A DNA stretch of 64,000 nucleotides from Diplosphaera chodatii (taxonomy: Eukaryota; Chlorophyta; Trebouxiophyceae; Prasiolales; Stichococcaceae), in contig JAALGY010000031.1 in assembly GCA_032358165.1 (NCBI GenBank), positions 1,798,001 to 1,862,000 on the forward strand. The letters run 5' to 3'. The translations under genes were made by a program, and so were the position numbers. Of the stretch, positions 32,290 to 43,269 are shown piece by piece. The notes beneath the pieces are model-generated. The model had not been told where the DNA came from and made no database searches. It saw nothing but the letters and a program-made list of their open reading frames with translations. The first letter of the stretch is position 1. Each line of letters opens with the position of its first letter.

Positions 32290-35200
32290 ATGTTGGCCAC
32301 TCCCCATCGGCTCAGCGGCAGCGCGGCTCACCTCAACAGCATGCAAGCAGTGCCATCACCATGCAGTGTCAGCAGCGGCGGCGGCTGTAGCGCCGCTGTG
32401 CCGGCGGCCAGCCGGCGGAGATGTTTCGCAGTCAGCACAGCTCGCAGCTCGGTGCTGCTGCGTCTCAGCGGCAGCCGGTCGCTCGGCTGCAGCTCCCACC
32501 GCCCGGCAGTCGTGGCGTCCCTGGCGGCGGTGGAGGAGCGGCCCGACACGGAGGCGGCCCACACAGCAGTTTCTGGCAGCCAGGCTCCGGCGCCCGTCGC
32601 TGAAGCCATGGCGGCAACGGCTGCGCTGCGCGCGTGGATGGATCAGGAGTATAGCATGGACTCATTCAACGCACTGGCGTCCTCAGAGGCTGAAACGGTG
32701 AGGGTTGATCCGTGTCGTAAACTTGCAGCCCATCCTGGCTCCCGGCATGCGCCTGATTGCGGCCTGGCGTGTCCACACCAGCCAGCCATTGTGAATGCGC
32801 TTGAAAGGTGCCAGAGGTGTCGGATCCGGCTCGTCCCGCTGCCGCGGCAGCCCGGCGATAGGAACTATCTTTTCTGGTGCTGAGGTGTCCCTTTGCGTGT
32901 GCCACGCTGCAGGTCGAGCACCAGCGGTTGCTGGAGAAGGCGTGGGCCCACGGCGAAGCAGAGGATGTAGAGTTTCCGATTGGCGACAGCGAGCTGGAAG
33001 GTGATGGCACCATGGCGGCCATGTTGCGGCTTGCCGCTGCCCCGCCCGAGGCTGGCTCCAGCACCTCCGCGGCCGGACCCGTCAGCAGACGGCGCGCCGC
33101 GCCCAGCAGCAGGAGGTCCCGCACGGGCGTCGCCGCGGCCCGACGGGCGGCCTCCTCAGACCCAGCAGCGGCGCCGATGGCGGCGCCGGCGGCGCTGCTG
33201 CCGGCCCTGGGCCGGGGCGCGCCCGCGGGCAAGGCAGCGGGGCCGGCGGCCCTCCCGCACGGCCTGTCGCTGCCCGGCAGCTCAGCGACGGAGGACAGCG
33301 CCAGCATCTCGGCGCCTTCAGCGGGTTCCGCGCGGACCCGGGCGGCCGGCCCGACGGGGCGCGCCCGCCGCCAGGCCGCCCACTGGGGCAAGCAGCACCT
33401 GGACCAGCCGTCCACGGTGGCCGCCGGCAGCAAGGCCGCCACGCAGGCCGCGGCGGCGCCCAGCTCCCCCAAGGACGTCATGCGCCTGTTCATGAAGGTG
33501 CGCTGCCCTTTCGGGTTTGTGATGCGCAGCCGCCGTGCCGGTCTTCAGCTCGCATCGCATCCACGGCTGGCTTTGTCCTGCTTTGTGTCAACTATTTCAG
33601 TTTTACTTTCTTTGATCTGGTCACGTGCTGCCCTGCAGCGTGCGGGGCAGTACAAGCTGCTGACGGCGGACCAGGAGAAGGCGCTGGCCTGCGAGATCCA
33701 GCAGCTCGTCCAGCTCAGGCAGCTCGCCGAGGAGATGGCGGCCGAGCTGGGCGTGCTGCCCTCGCCTGTGCAGGTGGCCGCAAAGGCGGGCATCACCCCT
33801 GCAGAGTATCAGGTGATGCATACGTCGGTCCCCGATCGATTGCATTTCTGCCATGATATCATGCAGCATGGCTGCATTGGCTGTCACATCGTCTATACCA
33901 AAGCGACATTTGCTTGTTCGAGGCAGCCGATGTGTTCTCGACTGTTTTGAATGTCAGGGCCCGCATGTACCAACCCAGGCACCTTCTTCCAAACACAGGC
34001 ACGCATCGAGGCAGGCGAGGCCAGCAAGCAGTGCATGATCAACAGCAATTTGCGGCTGGTGGTGTCCATCGCCAAGAAGTATCTGCACCGCGGGCTCCCG
34101 CTGGAGGACCTCATCTCCGAGGGCGTCCAGGCGCGCAACCCCTCTCCTGTCACTGCAGACGCTGATCTGGACCTGTTGCACATCTGGTCCCAAAACCCAG
34201 CCGAGGCTCAAACTGAGACTTTGGTGGGTGTCAGCTCCTGACAAGTGTCAGCTGTGCTGCAGGGCCTGGCCAAGGGCACAGAACGATTTGACCCAGCACG
34301 CGGCTTCAAGTTCTCCACTTATGCCCACTGGTGGATCCGGCAGGGCGTGTCCCGGTCCATCCAGGACCAGGCCCGTGTCATCAGGTGCGTGCCGCACCAT
34401 TGTTTGACACAGTTTTCGATGAACTGCAAAGGTGTGAGCAGCTGAGACTGCTAGCTGCTTGCTATGCTCAGACGTGAATCATTCCCACTTGCAGGCTGCC
34501 AGTGCACCTGCACGATCTGATTTCCCGCATCCGCAAGACTGAGCAGGAGCTTGCTACCGAATTCAAGCGGAAGCCAACAGCAGATGAGGTCGCAGAGGTG
34601 ACCACCTTTCCAAAGAAGAGCACGGCAGGAGCATGCATCTGTCTTTTTGGTAGTTACTGTCCTGTGTGCTCAGTAAGTTGCATATAACACATCGGAGCAT
34701 CCATCTGCAGGTGGTGGGCATCACGCCTGCGCGGCTGACGGTGCTGAACAAGGCTGCGAAGCTGCCGACCAGCATGAGTGCACCGCTCAAAAGCAGCGAG
34801 GAGGGCGGGAACACCCTGGAGGACATAGTCGAGGTGCGCCACCTCCGGCCTGGGTGCATGATTCTCTGCTGATCTTGCCTGCCGGCGCAGTCTGGCAGGT
34901 CTGGCCTCAAGCTGTGGTCCAGGCCACGACCGTTCTGTCGGTCTGTGATGCGCATCTACCAGTCAGGTCGATGGTGCAAATGGCTGAGCATGTTGTGCGG
35001 TGCTGAACTGCATATCCCCGGTACAGGACATGGATGCGGACACAGTGGACGCGACAGCGGTGACGCGGCTGCTACGTGCGGACATCGACAACGTGCTGCA
35101 CACGCTGTCGCCGCGCGAGTGCGGCGTGCTGCGCATGCGCTACGGCCTGGACGACGGCCAGGAGAAGACGCTGGAGGAGGTCGGCGCCGAATTCAAGGTC

Positions 35201-35548
35201 TGCAAATGTTCAGGGCTTCTGCTGCCGCCGATCACTGGGACGTGTGCGCTGCTGGATTCGTGCGACTGACTGCGACTGACTGGCCGTCCTGCGTTGCTGT
35301 TGTTTTGACAGGCTCCCTACCGGCGGACCACGTGTCACCTGCTCTGCTGGCCAAGCGTTTTCTCACATGCTCTGCTCAAGCACTTGACAACTCATGTGCA
35401 GGTGACGCGCGAGCGCATTCGGCAGATCGAATCGAAGGCTCTGCGCAAGATGCGGCAGCCCGCGCGGCAGGGCGTCCTGATGGACTACAAGAACGGTATC
35501 GACACCACTGTGATACCAGACCGCAAGGGCCTGCACCGCGACGGCTGA
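32290..35548 (+). CDS. SIG: Plastid RNA polymerase sigma-70 factor
   Basis: Nuclear-encoded specificity subunit for the bacterial-type plastid RNA polymerase. ATG 32290 opens a Ser/Arg/Ala-rich transit-like leader. A long Ala/Arg/Ser-rich linker (about 32915-33490) precedes the conserved regions. Region 1.2 is [20 protein letters not shown]. Region 2 is [31 protein letters not shown], then [20 protein letters not shown] and [17 protein letters not shown]. Region 3 covers [20 protein letters not shown] and [16 protein letters not shown]. Region 4 is [28 protein letters not shown] and [20 protein letters not shown]. The stop TGA is at 35546-35548. One intron (34131-34262) appears to use a GC-AG boundary. 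TGTAA is at 35754. The SIG paralogue number cannot be assigned. Confidence 0.93.
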
Positions 35549-36257
35549 CGCTGCTGGGAGGCTCGGGGACCTGTTGCACCGGCAGCATGTCATTGCAACG
35601 ACTCTTGTACAACAGTTGTCAGCGTCACTCTGCTGTGTGGCGTGGTATGTGCAGCGGGCCTGTGCATCAGTGCACGCTGTGACGTGCAGTCATATATGAG
35701 CTTGTCCGATCAGGCGAGTGTCTTTTGGTACGCTTGGACATCCGGGGTGCCACTGTAAATTCTTTCGAGTGCTGCGCCAGATGACCATCTTCTGTCGGGC
35801 TCTTGCTGCTCTATGTGTCGGTTTTGCATACCGAACTCACACTGTCAGTTGATTTGGACAACCCAATGTTCGACTCCATGACACCAGGTGGTCCTCCACA
35901 CGAAAGCTGGGTTGACAGCATTGCACGGCAGTTGCAGCCTGTGTGAAGCACGTGCTGCTGTAGCGCATCCGCATCCAGCGGGCAGGGCCAGGACCGAGCA
36001 AGTCATGGTTGTTACGATTATGAGCCTAGCTGATCCTGAAGAATGGTCAGACGACAGAGGCTATGCTAATGCCCATTCGCAGATCAGGTTCATTATAATT
36101 ACATGGTTGGGGTTGGCACCTGGGGCGCTGACATGACATCAACATACACCTGCCCAGTGGTGCAGTCAGGGTGGAGCTACCGAGTGATCAGCTGTTTCTG
36201 CCTTGCAAAGCTAGCTGAGCTGGTGCTTTGCAACATGATATGTGGATGGCGTGCCCC
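35549..36257 (+). other. Intergenic between convergent genes, about 710 bp
   Basis: Holds TGTAA at 35754-35758 for the sigma gene (plus strand) and TTACA at 36099-36103 (minus-strand TGTAA) for NDUFB2. No exon seen between them. Confidence 0.5.
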
Positions 36258-36587
36258 TTATTTGTGCTCCCCCTCGCCGTGATGCTCCTCATGCTCAAAA
36301 TGCACCGCATGGCCGTGCAGGAACGCGTCGCCATCGTAGTATGCCCGATACATGACCCAGAACCACATCAGCGCACACATGCCGCTGCCCCACATGACAT
36401 GCCACCGCGCCGGCGGGTGCAGTGTGACGCCCTCATATGTGACGCCGTGCCCGTGCCCTGACGCAAAACCCCGTAGGTGCTGCAAGTGATGTTGTGCAGT
36501 GGCGCCTGCTGGGCCGATCAGTGTTTGATGCGAAACTGGCGCGCTCTGAAGCAGCCGGCTGAAGCCCCTCAGCCGGCTGGCTGCCAT
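36258..36587 (-). CDS. NDUFB2: NADH dehydrogenase 1 beta subcomplex subunit 2, plant type
   Basis: Accessory subunit of mitochondrial complex I. A single exon of 109 codons runs from ATG 36587 to TAA at 36258-36260. The first about 42 residues (MAASRLRGFSRLLQSAPVSH ... HLQHLRGFA) are a typical Arg/Ser-rich mitochondrial presequence. The mature part starts GHGHGVTYEGVTLHPPARWH, then the single membrane helix MCALMWFWVMYRAYYDG and a His/Glu-rich tail ending HHGEGEHK. Land-plant NDUFB2 shows the same GHGHGxTYxGxTLH...MWFWVxYR order. Divergent to the DUF493 gene. Confidence 0.92.
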   Translation of the reverse strand: MAASRLRGFSRLLQSAPVSHQTLIGPAGATAQHHLQHLRGFASGHGHGVTYEGVTLHPPARWHVMWGSGMCALMWFWVMYRAYYDGDAFLHGHAVHFEHEEHHGEGEHK

Positions 36588-37057
36588 GACGGGCCTTCAG
36601 GCCAGGCAAGGAGAGGTACAAGTGCTCAAGTGTTAGGAGACCGCACCAAACGTGTCACCAATCACACACCAGTGAGCCTTGCTGACACAAAAGCTGTAAA
36701 GCGTGTGCCGATGTGCCAGCAAGGAACGCAGCCTGCAAGATTGCATCGAGCTTGCCCAAGGTGCCCGTGACCCCAACAGCAACCCTGAACAGTACTCCTT
36801 ATTTCTACCTCTGCAGGGTTCTGCATATTTGGTGCAGACCACGCCAGAGGGTTGTGTGCTCATGTTGATTGCTTGCATGCTTACAATTGAGAGTGTAGCA
36901 TTTGTTCGGCTCTAGTTTGGCCGGGTCAGCAAACCGTGAAAGCTTTGACGGTGCGTTACACCGACCCTGTCAGCATCACGCAGTGCAGGCCCTGCCTCAG
37001 CAGTCCGCGAGCTGCAGATTGCTTTACCACGAGACATCAAGTGCGGTGTCATCGTCA
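36588..37057 (+). other. Divergent promoter region, NDUFB2 / DUF493 gene
   Basis: About 470 bp. The DUF493 frame is open back to 36902 but has no ATG before 37058. Nothing else supported. Confidence 0.4.
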
Positions 37058-37633
37058 ATGCTGGGAGCCACTGCTCAGCTCGCTCAGCTAGGCGCCTCAA
37101 GCAGTTCGCATGTGCTGCAGCGCCACCTCACCGCAGGCCCCCTGTCGTCCTTAGGCCGCAGAGTGTGGCAGACAAATCTGCACGATTTTGGTTGCACGCA
37201 TCTCCGCTGTAACGACAGCCGTCACCTCTCGTCGCTGCGGGCCCAAAGTGAAGATGCTGCGGATGCTGTAAGGGAGACCTTGTCAGGAATCAGCAGCATT
37301 GAGGGACGTGCGGCACACACCACGAACATTGTGCTGGGTGGCGACAATTCCCTGCAGAGCTGGAGGGAGCTGGATGAGAAGGTGAATGAGTATCCAACAG
37401 AACGCAGCTTTAAAGCCATCGGCTCTGGCGGCGACGACTTCGTGGCGAGCATGATAAGCGCAGTCGAAAATGCAGTGGGCACTGTGAAACCCAGCAGGGT
37501 TCAGCACAGGCCATCAGCAAAGGGTAATTATGTTGCTGTGACCATTGGACCTATCATGATGCAGAATGCCGATCAGGTCATTCAAGTTTATTCGGGGATG
37601 CGTGAGGATGAGCGACTGAGGTGGTACTTGTGA
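37058..37633 (+). CDS. DUF493 (YbeD-like) domain protein, probably plastid
   Basis: A single-exon gene of 191 aa. The N-terminal about 90 residues are Ser/Arg/Leu-rich (MLGATAQLAQLGASSSSHVL), consistent with a transit peptide. The C-terminal domain matches DUF493: NEYPTERSFKAIGSGGDDFV, VENAVGTVKPSRVQHRPSAK, GNYVAVTIGPIMMQNADQVI and QVYSGMREDERLRWYL. The family has a ferredoxin-like fold. The bacterial members are regulatory proteins of uncertain function and plants carry plastid copies. The frame is open upstream but the first ATG is 37058. The stop TGA is at 37631-37633 and TGTAA at 37740-37744. Confidence 0.87.
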   Translation: MLGATAQLAQLGASSSSHVLQRHLTAGPLSSLGRRVWQTNLHDFGCTHLRCNDSRHLSSLRAQSEDAADAVRETLSGISSIEGRAAHTTNIVLGGDNSLQSWRELDEKVNEYPTERSFKAIGSGGDDFVASMISAVENAVGTVKPSRVQHRPSAKGNYVAVTIGPIMMQNADQVIQVYSGMREDERLRWYL

Positions 37634-38319
37634 GGAGCGGGAAGTGAGCACAGCATAGCAGGAGTCGCCGCTGAGGACCCAATGCGTTGGAGCATTTGTG
37701 TGCAGCGTACATGGCCACTTGCAGAGAACCTCGGGTATTTGTAAAGCAAATTCTCTGCTTCACCGTATGAGTTGCTGTCCTAGCATGCCGTCAGTTTGAT
37801 GAGCACTTCCGCTTGAACAAGACAGCGTCTGGTGCATTCAAGCAGCAGGATATCGCGTCCATCGTGCAGGTTCATGCGTGTCGCACACGCAGGCCTCACG
37901 CCTCCACTGTACACCATCTCTTCTGCGCAGCGCTGACAAAACCCTGGCATGGAAGGGTGTCTGCACTCCATAGCCGTCCTATCCCCGTATTTACATGTTC
38001 ACGCACGGCAAGAGCTGTTTGTGTGCAACAGCAGAGACCACTTGACCATACATCGTGGTCCAGCGCTCCAGCTCAACAGCTTCCAGGGCAGCGACCATTG
38101 CGCATTGGCAGGGTTGCCGTTGCAGATTCATTGCCAGACATTTCACCACCGCCGTTGGCCAACAAGCGTCAACCGACACGTAGTCCATAGACAGGCAGAG
38201 CGCGGTCGCCGTCGCGGTGCACCAGCGTTCTGCACCTGAGCAACTGCCGCACCTCCCGGCTGCGGCACAGAGTGTCTCAAGAATCGGGGTTCGTGCACGA
38301 CGCCCTACCCGGTGCAATT
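37634..38319 (+). other. Intergenic, about 690 bp
   Basis: TGTAA at 37740-37744 likely ends the DUF493 transcript. The open frames on both strands (for example minus 37991-38317) lack a domain or consistent splice sites. Upstream exons of the Elongin A gene could be here but were not found. Confidence 0.4.
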
Positions 38320-39398
38320 ATGGCTGACATGCAGCTCTCGACATGCGGCGTCAGCTCGCTGACGAATCTGTGCGTCAGCCAGCTGATCGCCGCGCGGAGC
38401 TTGCTGGGTGCGTGCATGCACCGAACATGCTGTGACGGTGAAAGGCTTGAGTGTCAGTAGGAGCCCCAGATGCAGACTTGCTAGCAGCACTTTAAGTGAT
38501 GTTTGGTGCCCACGTGCCGCTGAGGTATGGCACATGCAACCGTAGGCGATCTGGGCGACGTCCCACTGCACCTCCTGGAGCCTGTTCTGTGCCAGTGTTC
38601 TGCGCAGCAGTTGGCGGCCATTGAAGACGAGACGAGGTGTTGCTCGCCATGTGCATGACGATCCCTCCGCACAAAACATGTGTCACTTCTCGCTGCTTGG
38701 CTATTTGTAAGTCATGTCAGCACACAGCTGTCCGCAGCTGGATCCTGGGGTGTGTGCGGCACTCCATCGATCCCTGAGTGCAGTGCTGGGGGCCGCGACA
38801 TCAGTGTGGAGCTGGATGCGTACTGGCAGCGCCAGGTGACGGAGCGTTTCGCGCAGCCCAATGCCATCGACTGCGCTGGGGGTGTAGATCGGCCACAAAG
38901 CAGCAGCGGACAGCGCGACCTGCAGAACGCTGCCCAGGAGGCATCCAGCGGATGCTACTGGCGCACTGTGTACGACACCAGAGTCAGAGAGCATACTGAG
39001 AAGCAGCAACGTGTGAGGGATAAGGTGCAGCGGATGTTCCATGCAGAGAAGGCGGCCAGGCAGCAGCGCTCAGCCCAGGTGGGACTGCTTTGCTGCTGCC
39101 ATGGTGTGTGTTTTCAGCACGATAGGGGCAGCCTGCAGCAGTAGCAGCTCACGGGGGTGGTGCTGTTGAACGGCCAGGCTCTGCTGTTCAGGTTATAGAG
39201 ACGCAGCCACCTCGGCATCACAAAGGGCGGAGGGCGGCACAACGCTGCGGCGTGCACGCTGCCGCTGCACCGTCCATCCGCCAATCGATCCTCAAGAGGC
39301 TGGCACTGCTGCCCGGCAGGCCGACAGTACGTGCGGTCCAGAAGCGTTCAGGGGCGCATGGCAGCGGCAGACCGCAAGTGGGCAGGATGCGGACATGA
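38320..39398 (+). CDS. ELOA: Elongin-A-like transcription elongation factor / Cullin adaptor
   Basis: Elongin A stimulates RNA polymerase II elongation and binds Elongin C through its BC box. Exons 38320-38407, 38546-38636, 38784-39078 and 39192-39398 join in frame to 226 aa. The conserved core is SSLTNLCVSQLIAARSLLGD, then LGDVPLHLLEPVLCQCSAQQ and GRDISVELDAYWQRQVTERF. It parallels the Elongin A order SLxxLCxxxxIxN...LGDV....HLLEPIL..C...QL..IE...GRDL....D.LW...... F. The BC box equivalent lies in LTNLCVSQLI. A basic coiled stretch (VREHTEKQQRVRDKVQRMFH) and a basic tail with SIRQSILKRLALLPGRP follow. It lacks the long N-terminal TFIIS-like domain of animal Elongin A. TGTAA at 39506. Confidence 0.82.
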
Positions 39399-39957
39399 CA
39401 TTGCATGCCGAACCGGCATTGGCAGAGCAGCCTTTTGTGACGAGATGCTCGGACTGGATGCACCTTGGTAGGATCGGTTGCTGCCGCTCCGACGTTGGAA
39501 ACACTTGTAAGTTTGATATGCAACACGAGTGGTTTGCAATGTGTGAGAGTTGGAAACAGAATACATGCCTTTGAAACAGTATACCTGCTATCTGTTAACG
39601 CTTGTAGCTTTGTATGGTACTTGTGCAGACTTTCTCAGTGCAAATTGTGTGCATAATGGCGGCAGGTTACTGTTGCCTACTGCGGCCGCAGGGGCAGTGT
39701 CAGATGAAGCAGTCACTACGCATCCTGCTGTGCACATTGCTATTGGTCTGTTGTTGCATGTCCTACACAATATGGGCTTAGCGACTTGAGAACTGCCGCC
39801 GTTTCCGGCAGTCGCTTGAGCAATTACGTCAACCCCAGGGTTTGAGCAGCCGCCTGGACAAGAGTGCGGTGCCTGCCCTGAGAGCGTTCTCTTTGCAGGC
39901 GGCAGCGGTGCCGTAGTTCTTGGGACGTGCCGCCAAGTGTCAGCGCAGGCTGCCATC
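39399..39957 (+). other. Intergenic, about 560 bp
   Basis: TGTAA at 39506-39510 serves the Elongin A gene. The remainder is the promoter side of the ribosomal protein gene; its open frames show no domains. Confidence 0.45.
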
Positions 39958-41608
39958 ATGGCTCTGACCCAGCGCGAGGCGGTAAGCATGTTTGCATAAT
40001 AAACAATGTAACAGGCCATCTGTTTGATGCATGCGATCAGAGTCTTCCTGGGGATGCAGCGCATCCACAATGCAGCCATGTTCGCAGTCACAGCGATAGC
40101 TGTACAGCTTCGGATGTACTACCGGCTGCAGGACATTCAGCTGCTGCTGGCAGCACAATGCCATCTTGGCACCAAGAACTGCGACTACCAGATGGAGCGG
40201 TACATCTACAAGCGTCGCAACGACGGCATCTACATCATCAACCTGGGAAAGACGTGGGAGAAGCTGCAGCTGGCTGCCCGCGTGATCGTGGCCATTGAGA
40301 ACCCGCAGGACATTGTGGTGCAGTCGGCACGCCCATATGGTCAGCGCGCCATCCTCAAGTTCGCGCATTACGTCAATGCCAAGGCGCTCTCCGGCCGCCA
40401 CACGCCCGGTGAGCCGCTGACCGGGGTGGTCTGCTGGTCACAAAGTCACAGTGGACCAGCAGATGGACAGCAGATGATCAACGGGCGGTGCCGCTTCTGC
40501 GTCAGAACGACTGGACGATAGGCGAGGACCGCTCGTGTTGAAAAGTGCGGTGTGCATGTTGACAGGTACCTTCACCAACCAGATCCAGAAGGCGTTCGAG
40601 GAGCCGCGGCTGCTGATCCTGACGGACCCGCGGACTGACCACCAGCCCATCCGTGAGTCAGCGTATGTGAACATCCCCACCATCGCCTTCTGCGACACGG
40701 ACTCGCCGCTGCCGCACGTCGACATCGCCATCCCGGCCAACAACAAGGGCAAGCACTCCATTGGCGTGCTGTACTACCTGCTGGCGCGCATGGTGCTCCA
40801 GGTGTGTAGCAGCTTGTTGTGTGCAAGCTTGCAAGCTGCTGCAAGCGAAGTTGCTCCAGAGTGCTCATACTCATCTCGTGTGCTGCTAGCCGTCGCATCA
40901 GTGTGCGCATCTGCAGCATATCAGTAGCACACCAACACAGCCAGAGTGCCCCTCACGGGTCAGTCTGCATGGGCTCGCAGATGCGTGGCACGATCAGCCC
41001 TGCCAACCCGTGGGACGTGATGGTGGACCTGTTCTTCTATCGCGAGCCGGAAGAGACCAAGGATGAGGAGGCACCTGAGGACGTGGCCTACCCCGGCGCT
41101 GACTACAACGCGAATGCTGCTCTGCCTGCCCCTGGTGCGACACATGGTGTTGGGCTCATGTGCAACATCAGCGTGCCTCAAGACCGCTGCAGACGTGGGA
41201 TTGGTTGGTCATACACACTGACTTTCTAACCTGAAGACTGTGCTTTGCTCTGGAGAGTGTGTCAATGGACATGCTGTCGTTGTTGCGCAGACGCCGCCGC
41301 CGCACAGTGGGACGGCACACCGGCTGCCGGGTTCGATGCTGCCGTGCCGCCACAGACAGCGGAGGGCGCCGACTGGGGAGCACCAGCGGGCGGCTTCGAG
41401 GCCGCACCCGCCCCGGCACCCTTCCCCGATGGCGCGCAGCAGTACCAGGTGCAGGACCACACACTTGGTCTCCCGACAACGCAGAAATACCTCTGCAAAA
41501 GGCGGCATGCTGGAACGTCGTGGAGCCTCTGGTCGCTGATGTTTGACACTACTGTTGCAGGCACCCCCTGCCGAGTACACAGCGCCTGCCCCCACGGCCG
41601 GCTACTGA
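39958..41608 (+). CDS. RPSA: 40S ribosomal protein SA (uS2)
   Basis: Small-subunit ribosomal protein of the uS2 family. Six exons join in frame: 39958-39981, 40132-40408, 40566-40801, 40981-41134, 41291-41448 and 41561-41608, giving 298 aa. Sequence is highly conserved: [77 protein letters not shown] and [20 protein letters not shown]. The eukaryote-specific C terminus has QWDGTP and ADWGAP repeats and ends APTAGY. The very short first exon (24 nt) is typical of ribosomal protein genes. TGTAA at 41855-41859. Confidence 0.98.
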
Positions 41609-41854
41609 GGCAAAGCAGCGCAGAAGTGCATGGTGGGGAGGGCGCATGCACGACATTGAGAACAGCATGCAGCAGTGCGGTGTCCACCCATGTTGGCGTC
41701 AGGACGTGGTTCGCCCGCGCTGCGCTCGGTATGGGAGAATGCCTTGCCCAGTGCTGCTGCAGCTGAGCTGTTCAGCAGACAGCAATAGCCAGCGCATGCT
41801 GGGCGTGCGCTTACTTTCGCGGCTGTGCATTCATGGTGCACGCATCCTCCGAGT

Positions 41855-41859
41855 TGTAA
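41855..41859 (+). terminator. TGTAA polyadenylation signal of RPSA
   Basis: 247 nt beyond the RPSA stop. The convergent prefoldin gene has its own minus-strand TGTAA at 41892-41896, so the two 3' UTRs probably overlap. Confidence 0.45.
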
Positions 41860-41978
41860 GCAAGCTGGTCTGCCCTCGCGCGCAACCTTTGTTACACTCT
41901 CACACCCTGCTGCAAGTCCGACCGATGCCAAGCCAGCAGCGAGCACCTATCATACATCTACAGCTGCTGCATGCTGCG

Positions 41979-42616
41979 TCAGCTGGCCAGAAACCGCTGT
42001 GCGAGCTCGGGCTGATTCTGCACAAGCTCCTTGATCTCGCCTTCCACTGCCTTCAGATCCTTGACTATGAGCTCCTTGTTCTTGGCCAGCTCGGTCTGCT
42101 GCCGCGCACATGCTGCCTCTGACTCCCTCAGGTCTGCCTCGAGGCTGCTTTTGGTATTCAAGAAGTACCTGCAGGAGGGACATGCCCCGGGCTTGCAGCA
42201 ACCCGAACACCTCGGGCAGATGAAGCAGGCATCACTTCTGGCTTGCCCTCAGGCTATGAGACTATGCAAAGCTGATGTCAAGGCCCAGGCCTGTGATCTG
42301 TGTTCGACACGATGCAGCACAGTAGTCTCACGCTCGGCCAACGCTCCGATAGCACTTGACCGCCGCATCCAAGCTCTCTAGCTCCCGCAGCGTCAGATTG
42401 GCGCGTTTCGCTTGCGTTTCAGCTATGCGAGACTCCTGTGTCACCTGCGTCACAACAGCGCATGCAGTATCTGCACACCAGCCGAAGCTGGCCCTCCATG
42501 CTTACGCAGCTGACAGGGCGTGAACAACAGACACCAGACAGCACCTGCTTCAGCAAGTTCGTCTGCTGCACCAGCTTCTGCTGCAGTTCTTGTAGCGCAT
42601 TGTCATTCGTAGTCAT
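41979..42616 (-). CDS. PFDN1: Prefoldin subunit 1
   Basis: Beta-type subunit of the hexameric prefoldin chaperone that passes unfolded actin and tubulin to CCT. Exons 42545-42616, 42332-42444 and 41979-42168 join in frame to 124 aa, the normal family length. The first helix is MTTNDNALQELQQKLVQQTN. The central hairpin contains AKRANLTLRELESLDAAVKC, then YRSVGRAYFLNTKSSLEADL, which matches the GVGRMF..SK segment of prefoldin 1. The second helix is TELAKNKELIVKDLKAVEGE. The stop is at 41979-41981, with minus-strand TGTAA at 41892. Confidence 0.9.
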
Positions 42617-43269
42617 CTGCAAGCTGCAGGTTTCGGCAGAAGAGTTGCCTTGTGATGCGGCACAGCGCGGGTTACACCTGTGACATGCAACACTTAATGT
42701 CGCCCAACGCAAAGGCACCCTACTGCACGAGACTGTTCAGCTGAAATACATACGAAGATCGCCACAGAGATTACCGGCAGGCTCCATTGCAAATGCGGAG
42801 GGTCACTGCCCAGTCGGAGGAGCAACTCAACCTTTCGCTACAGGGCACGATAAAGCCCCACCCACATCCGCCATGTGAAACGCATGTCTTCCACACGCCG
42901 AGCAACAGCTGCCCAGTTCACGTTCTCCACCTGTGCTTAGCATGTGACAATCCACAGTTGGCAAAAAGCACATGACCGCAGCAAACGTCCTAAACATAGC
43001 TTGCCGTCCGTACAGTTCTCGGTTGTACTGCAGCTTCTGGTCTGCACCAAGCCACGGTCAATTGTTATGCGCGCATGTTGATACAGACCAGCTTCACAGG
43101 AATGTGTGGTCATCGACAAGCGACAGCGTCCGTATGGGACTGACCACCGACGCGACTCATATGACACTGTTGGGCAACACGTTCATCATGCACACTTTGG
43201 ATCTCTGACTCGGGTCAGTTCCGGCGTGTGCCCGCATTGCGCAATATGCCAGCAAATGCGCTATGCGAG
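42617..43269 (+). other. Region 5' of the PP2C gene
   Basis: Divergent flank between prefoldin 1 and the phosphatase. The true first exon of the phosphatase gene may be here (for example around 43080-43210), but I could not connect it. Confidence 0.35.

Noticed and set aside
32666..33493. 275-codon minus-strand open frame
   Set aside because: Antisense to the Ala/Arg-rich linker of the sigma factor. GC-rich low-complexity coding sequence lacks stops on the opposite strand; no domain or splice pattern.
35258..35282. GACTGACTGC direct duplication
   Set aside because: A two-copy duplication of about 10 bp inside a sigma factor intron. Too short to indicate a mobile element or functional repeat.
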